DNA of 9,369 nucleotides from an uncultured Fusicatenibacter sp. (GTDB lineage Bacteria; Bacillota; Clostridia; Lachnospirales; Lachnospiraceae): contig CABUPZ010000093.1 in assembly GCA_902493585.1 (NCBI GenBank), positions 1 to 9,369 of the forward strand. The letters are read 5' to 3'. Below are positions 6,849 through 9,369 of the stretch, piece after piece. Each line of letters starts with the position of its first letter. Positions within the stretch are counted from its first letter, which is position 1. The position numbers and the translations under genes are program-made. The notes under the pieces are model-generated. The model was not told the DNA's origin and made no database searches. It saw nothing but the letters and a program-made list of their open reading frames with translations.

Positions 6849-6856
6849 AGTATTAC
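6829..6856 (+). repeat. Half-copy of the 1488-type palindromic repeat at the mfd stop codon
   Basis: This 28-bp stretch matches 1488-1515 at 22 of 28 positions without gaps; both begin GTAAC, share TGGCTGAA in the middle and end TTAC. Weaker similarity (GTTCGG, at 6867 versus 1529) continues if a 3-bp gap is allowed. It supplies the last codons and the TGA of mfd. The palindrome is partly eroded and the right arm of the longer element is not recognisable. Confidence 0.45.
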
Positions 6857-6910
6857 GACTCGGTCGGTTCGGGTGGACAGGAATGGAAGAAAACAGAATT
6901 TATATCAGGG

Positions 6911-7647
6911 AAGAGATTTCTGCCTGTGATGGGGGGATATGTGGATGCGCCATGGGCGGAGCATACCGACCAGATGCCGGCAAGCGAAAACTTTATTTTT
7001 TCCAATTTCAAACAGGACAGAAACATCGGTTCCGACCGGAAAGTCACACAGAAGGATGAGTTCACGTTTGATCCGTCACAGAACCCTTATCTCACTGCGG
7101 AACTCGGAGGCGGACTTCAGGTTACCGCTCACCGAAGGACGTGGCCGTCGCCGGAAGATATCGAGGCACAGTCTGTCTGTATGCTTGGGAGCGGGGCGAA
7201 TCTGCTGGGCTACTACATGTATCACGGGGGCATCAATCCGGATGGGAAATACAGCACCCTTCAGGAATCCAGAGCCACCGGATATGCCAACGATCTTCCG
7301 GTCAAAAGCTATGATTTCCAGACCTGTATCCGGGAATCCGGCAAGATTGGCGCAAGCTTCGGCCGGTTGAAAAAAATCCATCTGATGCTGCAGGCTTTCT
7401 GTTCCTAAACAACCATCAGCGTCACAGGGAGATGTAGGAACACACAGACAGCTCCGTTCGTCTGATTTTTTCAGACCGGGAGGAAACCATTGATCATCTG
7501 AACCTGAAAGATGGAATGTGCGGTATCCTCCCCTTTCATTTGAAACGCCTGGGCTATCCAAAAGAACTGACCCTCCGCATCTACTCTACCGACAGCCCGC
7601 TTCCCAATCCTTACGGAGGCAAGGTGTACTACGATCTGCCAACCTAA
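6911..7647 (+). pseudogene. Decayed GH35 beta-galactosidase remnant
   Basis: Family GH35 enzymes remove beta-linked galactose from glycans. A frame open from 6833 carries recognisable GH35 text from about 6911: LPVMGGYVDAPWAEHT, then NPYLTAELGGGLQV, LGSGANLLGYYMYHGGINP, STLQESRATGY and NDLPVKSYDFQ, ending at a TAA (7406-7408). The usual N-terminal third, with the start of the barrel and the first catalytic Glu, is absent because mfd ends just upstream. The family pattern resumes in another frame as GFLFLNNHQRHREM (7393-7434). An in-frame TAG (7435-7437) follows, then EHTDSSVRLIFSDREETID and DGMCGILPFHL, to a TAA at 7645-7647. The frame change appears to coincide with an internal deletion, judged from remembered family spacing. 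There is no ribosome binding site or plausible start, so no active enzyme is expected. The remnant sits between mfd and a foldase gene and may be left from a carbohydrate-use locus or a rearrangement. Confidence 0.8.
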
Positions 7648-8007
7648 ACATTACCTTCCCATTGGCCTGTACCTCCCTCCGTTTTTCCTCAATGTTATCC
7701 GCTCTTTACTATACTAAAAGTATATCACACAGTTTATTTTCACTTAATTGTCTCTGATTTATAATATTTTAGCATCGCTCTTGTATATTACAGAGATTTT
7801 TATTTTGCTTTGCATGTAATTTTTGCCTTTTTAAACCGTAGCATTGCTGCAGAAAATACCTTTCCTCCAGCCTTTCTTTGTCCGGCATATAGCCAATGAA
7901 ATATGCCCTGCATGTGTAGAAGTTCCCCGGCATTACAGTCGTCCGCCGCCACCATACAGCCGCCGCACCCGGTTTCGTCCGACAATTTGAAGATTTTGTG
8001 AAAAAAG
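7648..8007. other. Non-coding stretch of about 360 bp, no supportable gene
   Basis: The first half (to about 7830) is A/T-rich with no start site or codon pattern. It contains TATACTAAAAGTATA (7710-7724), a 6-3-6 perfect inverted repeat that could be an old operator or a minus-strand -10 region. The second half (about 7840-7975) is more G+C-rich. It is open on the minus strand in two frames, one giving a charged stretch (GYMPDKERLEERYF, roughly 7840-7880), which may be the eroded end of a lost gene. No RNA gene or terminator is recognised. The stretch ends at the promoter of the lipoprotein gene. Confidence 0.5.
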
Positions 8008-8036
8008 TTGCCCTCCCCGGGGAAAAAGGGTATAAT
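8008..8036 (+). promoter_or_regulatory. Sigma-A-type promoter of the lipoprotein gene
   Basis: TTGCCC (8008-8013) and a perfect TATAAT (8031-8036) are 17 nt apart. Transcription should begin near 8043, giving a leader of about 64 nt. That leader contains a direct repeat of CATGCA (about 8049-8065) and a 5-bp hairpin, TACCG with CGGTA (8069-8073 and 8082-8086), just before the Shine-Dalgarno. The foldase gene is therefore transcribed independently of pth-mfd. Confidence 0.75.
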
Positions 8037-8106
8037 TGATTCGAATGTCATGCAGGAACATGCAAAAATACCGATACAAAGCGGTACGGGAGGTAAAGAG
8101 ATAAAT

Positions 8107-9369
8107 ATGAAAAGAACAAGTGCAAAGGTCATCTGCGGAGTGCTTACCGCTGCGATGGCTGCGACCGGACTCACTGCCTGTGGGGACAGCACCGTTGTGG
8201 ACGGAACCCAGACAGCGCTGGTGATCAACGATGAAGAAATAAATCTTGGAAAGGCAAACTTCATGCTGCGCTATCAGCAGGCATCCATGGCAAGTTATTA
8301 TGAGACCATGAGTTCCATGCTGGGACAGCAGTATTCCCTGTCCTTCGACGCACCGTCGGATGAGAGCGATGAGGACAGCGCGACAGTAGGCGAAAACCTG
8401 AAAAAGGATGCGCTGACTTCCATCGAGCAGGCATTCCTGATGAGACAGCATGCGTCAGAATATGACGTGGCGCTGACGGACGAAGAGGTACAGGGCGCAA
8501 AAGATGCAGCGGCCGCTTTTGTGGAAGACAACAATGCGGAGACACTGACCAAGCTGGGAGTGACCCAGGAGGATATCGAGGACGTCATGCAGGTGTATGC
8601 GATCCAGTCAAAAATGTATGACCCTATGATCGCGGACGTGGATACAGAGGTCAGCGACGAGGAAGCGCAGCAGTCCAGCATCAGTTATGTGCAGGTGTCG
8701 ACGGAAGGCACGGAGACCGATGAAAACGGCGAGACTGTGGAATTGACGGAGGAAGAGAAAGCAGAGAAAAAAGAGATTGCACAGACCTTTCTGGACCGGC
8801 TGAATGCATCGGAAGATCCGGCAACCGTAGATTTTCCTGACCTGCGGGCAGAGATCAACGACGAACTGAATGCTCAGAGAAGAGCAGAGGAAGCTGCTGC
8901 GGACACAGCAGCGGATGGAACCGATACTGCAGAAGACAGCACCGATGATGCGGTGCAGTCCGACAGCGCAGCGGATACCGGTACTACGGAAGATACATCA
9001 TCCTCCGAGGATACCACAGATACCGACGAAATCTATCTGACTGCTTCCGAGACAACCTTTGGAGCGGATGATGAGGATATAGACGAAGCGCTGAAAGAAG
9101 CGGCTCAGACCCTCAGCGACGGGCAGGTTTATGCGGGGGTTGTCGAAGGCGAAGACGCATATTATGTCGTGCGTATGAACAGTGTTCTGGACCGTGAGGC
9201 AACGGACAACCAGAAAGAAACCATCGTGCAGGAGCGCCAGGCCGAGGCATATAGCGATCAGCTGGATACCTGGGTGGAAGAGAGCGAAATTTCCGTGAAG
9301 AGAGCCTGGAAGAAGCTGGAAGTGACCGATTATGATCTGTATACCATGACGGTGGATACTTCCGAAGAG
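8107..9369 (+). CDS. SurA/PrsA-type foldase lipoprotein (3' end beyond window)
   Basis: The reading frame is open for 421 codons to the window edge. Residues 1-25 are a lipoprotein signal: Lys/Arg at 2, 3 and 7, a hydrophobic core, and lipobox LTAC with Cys25, so the mature protein should be anchored outside the membrane. After a short Ser/Thr stretch, residues about 38-185 are helical and resemble the SurA_N/PrsA N-terminal chaperone region (TALVINDEEINLGKANFMLRY; repeated TDEEV/SDEEA-like turns). A PPIase-like half follows from about 190 (ISYVQVST) and resumes near 309-375 (DGQVYAGVVEGEDAYYVVRM). Residues about 260-308 between them are an Asp/Ser/Thr/Ala-rich low-complexity insert. GGGAGG at 8088-8093 is the likely ribosome binding site, with a rather long 13-nt spacing. 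A foldase gene after mfd fits Lachnospiraceae-like gene order from memory. It probably helps exported proteins fold; isomerase activity is uncertain because a classical parvulin active site is not evident. Confidence 0.75.
   Translation, partial: MKRTSAKVICGVLTAAMAATGLTACGDSTVVDGTQTALVINDEEINLGKANFMLRYQQASMASYYETMSSMLGQQYSLSFDAPSDESDEDSATVGENLKKDALTSIEQAFLMRQHASEYDVALTDEEVQGAKDAAAAFVEDNNAETLTKLGVTQEDIEDVMQVYAIQSKMYDPMIADVDTEVSDEEAQQSSISYVQVSTEGTETDENGETVELTEEEKAEKKEIAQTFLDRLNASEDPATVDFPDLRAEINDELNAQRRAEEAAADTAADGTDTAEDSTDDAVQSDSAADTGTTEDTSSSEDTTDTDEIYLTASETTFGADDEDIDEALKEAAQTLSDGQVYAGVVEGEDAYYVVRMNSVLDREATDNQKETIVQERQAEAYSDQLDTWVEESEISVKRAWKKLEVTDYDLYTMTVDTSEE

Noticed and set aside
7445..7471. 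CAGAC/GTCTG hairpin followed by a T-run, resembling a terminator
   Set aside because: Only five pairs around a 10-nt loop, inside the GH35 remnant; the T-run is explained by the coding text (LIFS). Too weak to call.
7800..8264. 154-codon minus-strand frame (and an overlapping 172-codon one) before the foldase gene
   Set aside because: The N-terminal half is antisense to the lipoprotein signal and body, and it crosses that gene's promoter. A small, possibly once-coding stretch near 7840-7975 is noted in the gap description instead.
1..9369. Search for tRNA/rRNA genes, CRISPR, intact transposases or phage genes
   Set aside because: Nothing recognisable by eye on either strand; no complete insertion sequence or integrase frame is present.

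Overview
The window looks like a chromosomal segment of a gut-type Firmicute, most likely a Lachnospiraceae/Clostridia member. The basis is strong AGGAGG-type ribosome binding sites, sigma-A-type promoters with 17-nt spacers, roughly 50% G+C, and the pth-mfd-foldase lipoprotein gene order. All recognisable genes read rightward. The organism call is inference from gene content and style, not from a marker gene.

Region 1 (1-2580) is a two-gene metal-homeostasis-type unit. A clear promoter (68-96) and a leader of about 165 nt precede a COG0523/CobW-family GTPase (269-1480). It has an intact CxCC metal motif and a large His/Cys-rich tandem-repeat insert. A 104-bp gap holding a long RNA-type inverted repeat (1488-1550) follows. 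Then comes a second, divergent CobW-like GTPase (1585-2541). It keeps the P-loop, lacks the CxCC motif and a normal G4 motif, and ends in a domain resembling the C-terminal domain of the YcgQ/TIGR03943 (DUF1980) family. A rho-independent terminator (2549-2580) closes the unit. The likely theme is binding and delivery of a transition metal, probably zinc, but substrate and regulator are not shown by the sequence.

Region 2 (2607-6848) is housekeeping. pth (peptidyl-tRNA hydrolase) is followed by mfd (transcription-repair coupling factor), with an elaborate 65-nt hairpin straddling the pth stop codon. The mfd stop lies inside a 28-bp sequence resembling the left half of the 1488-1550 repeat, which suggests a dispersed repeat family.

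Region 3 (6849-8007) is a scar. It holds a decayed GH35 beta-galactosidase remnant (truncated at the 5' end, frame change, in-frame TAG), then about 360 bp with no supportable gene. It separates mfd from its expected downstream neighbour.

Region 4 (8008-9369) has a strong promoter driving a secreted lipoprotein of the SurA/PrsA foldase type, with an Asp/Ser/Thr/Ala-rich insert. The gene runs off the right edge.
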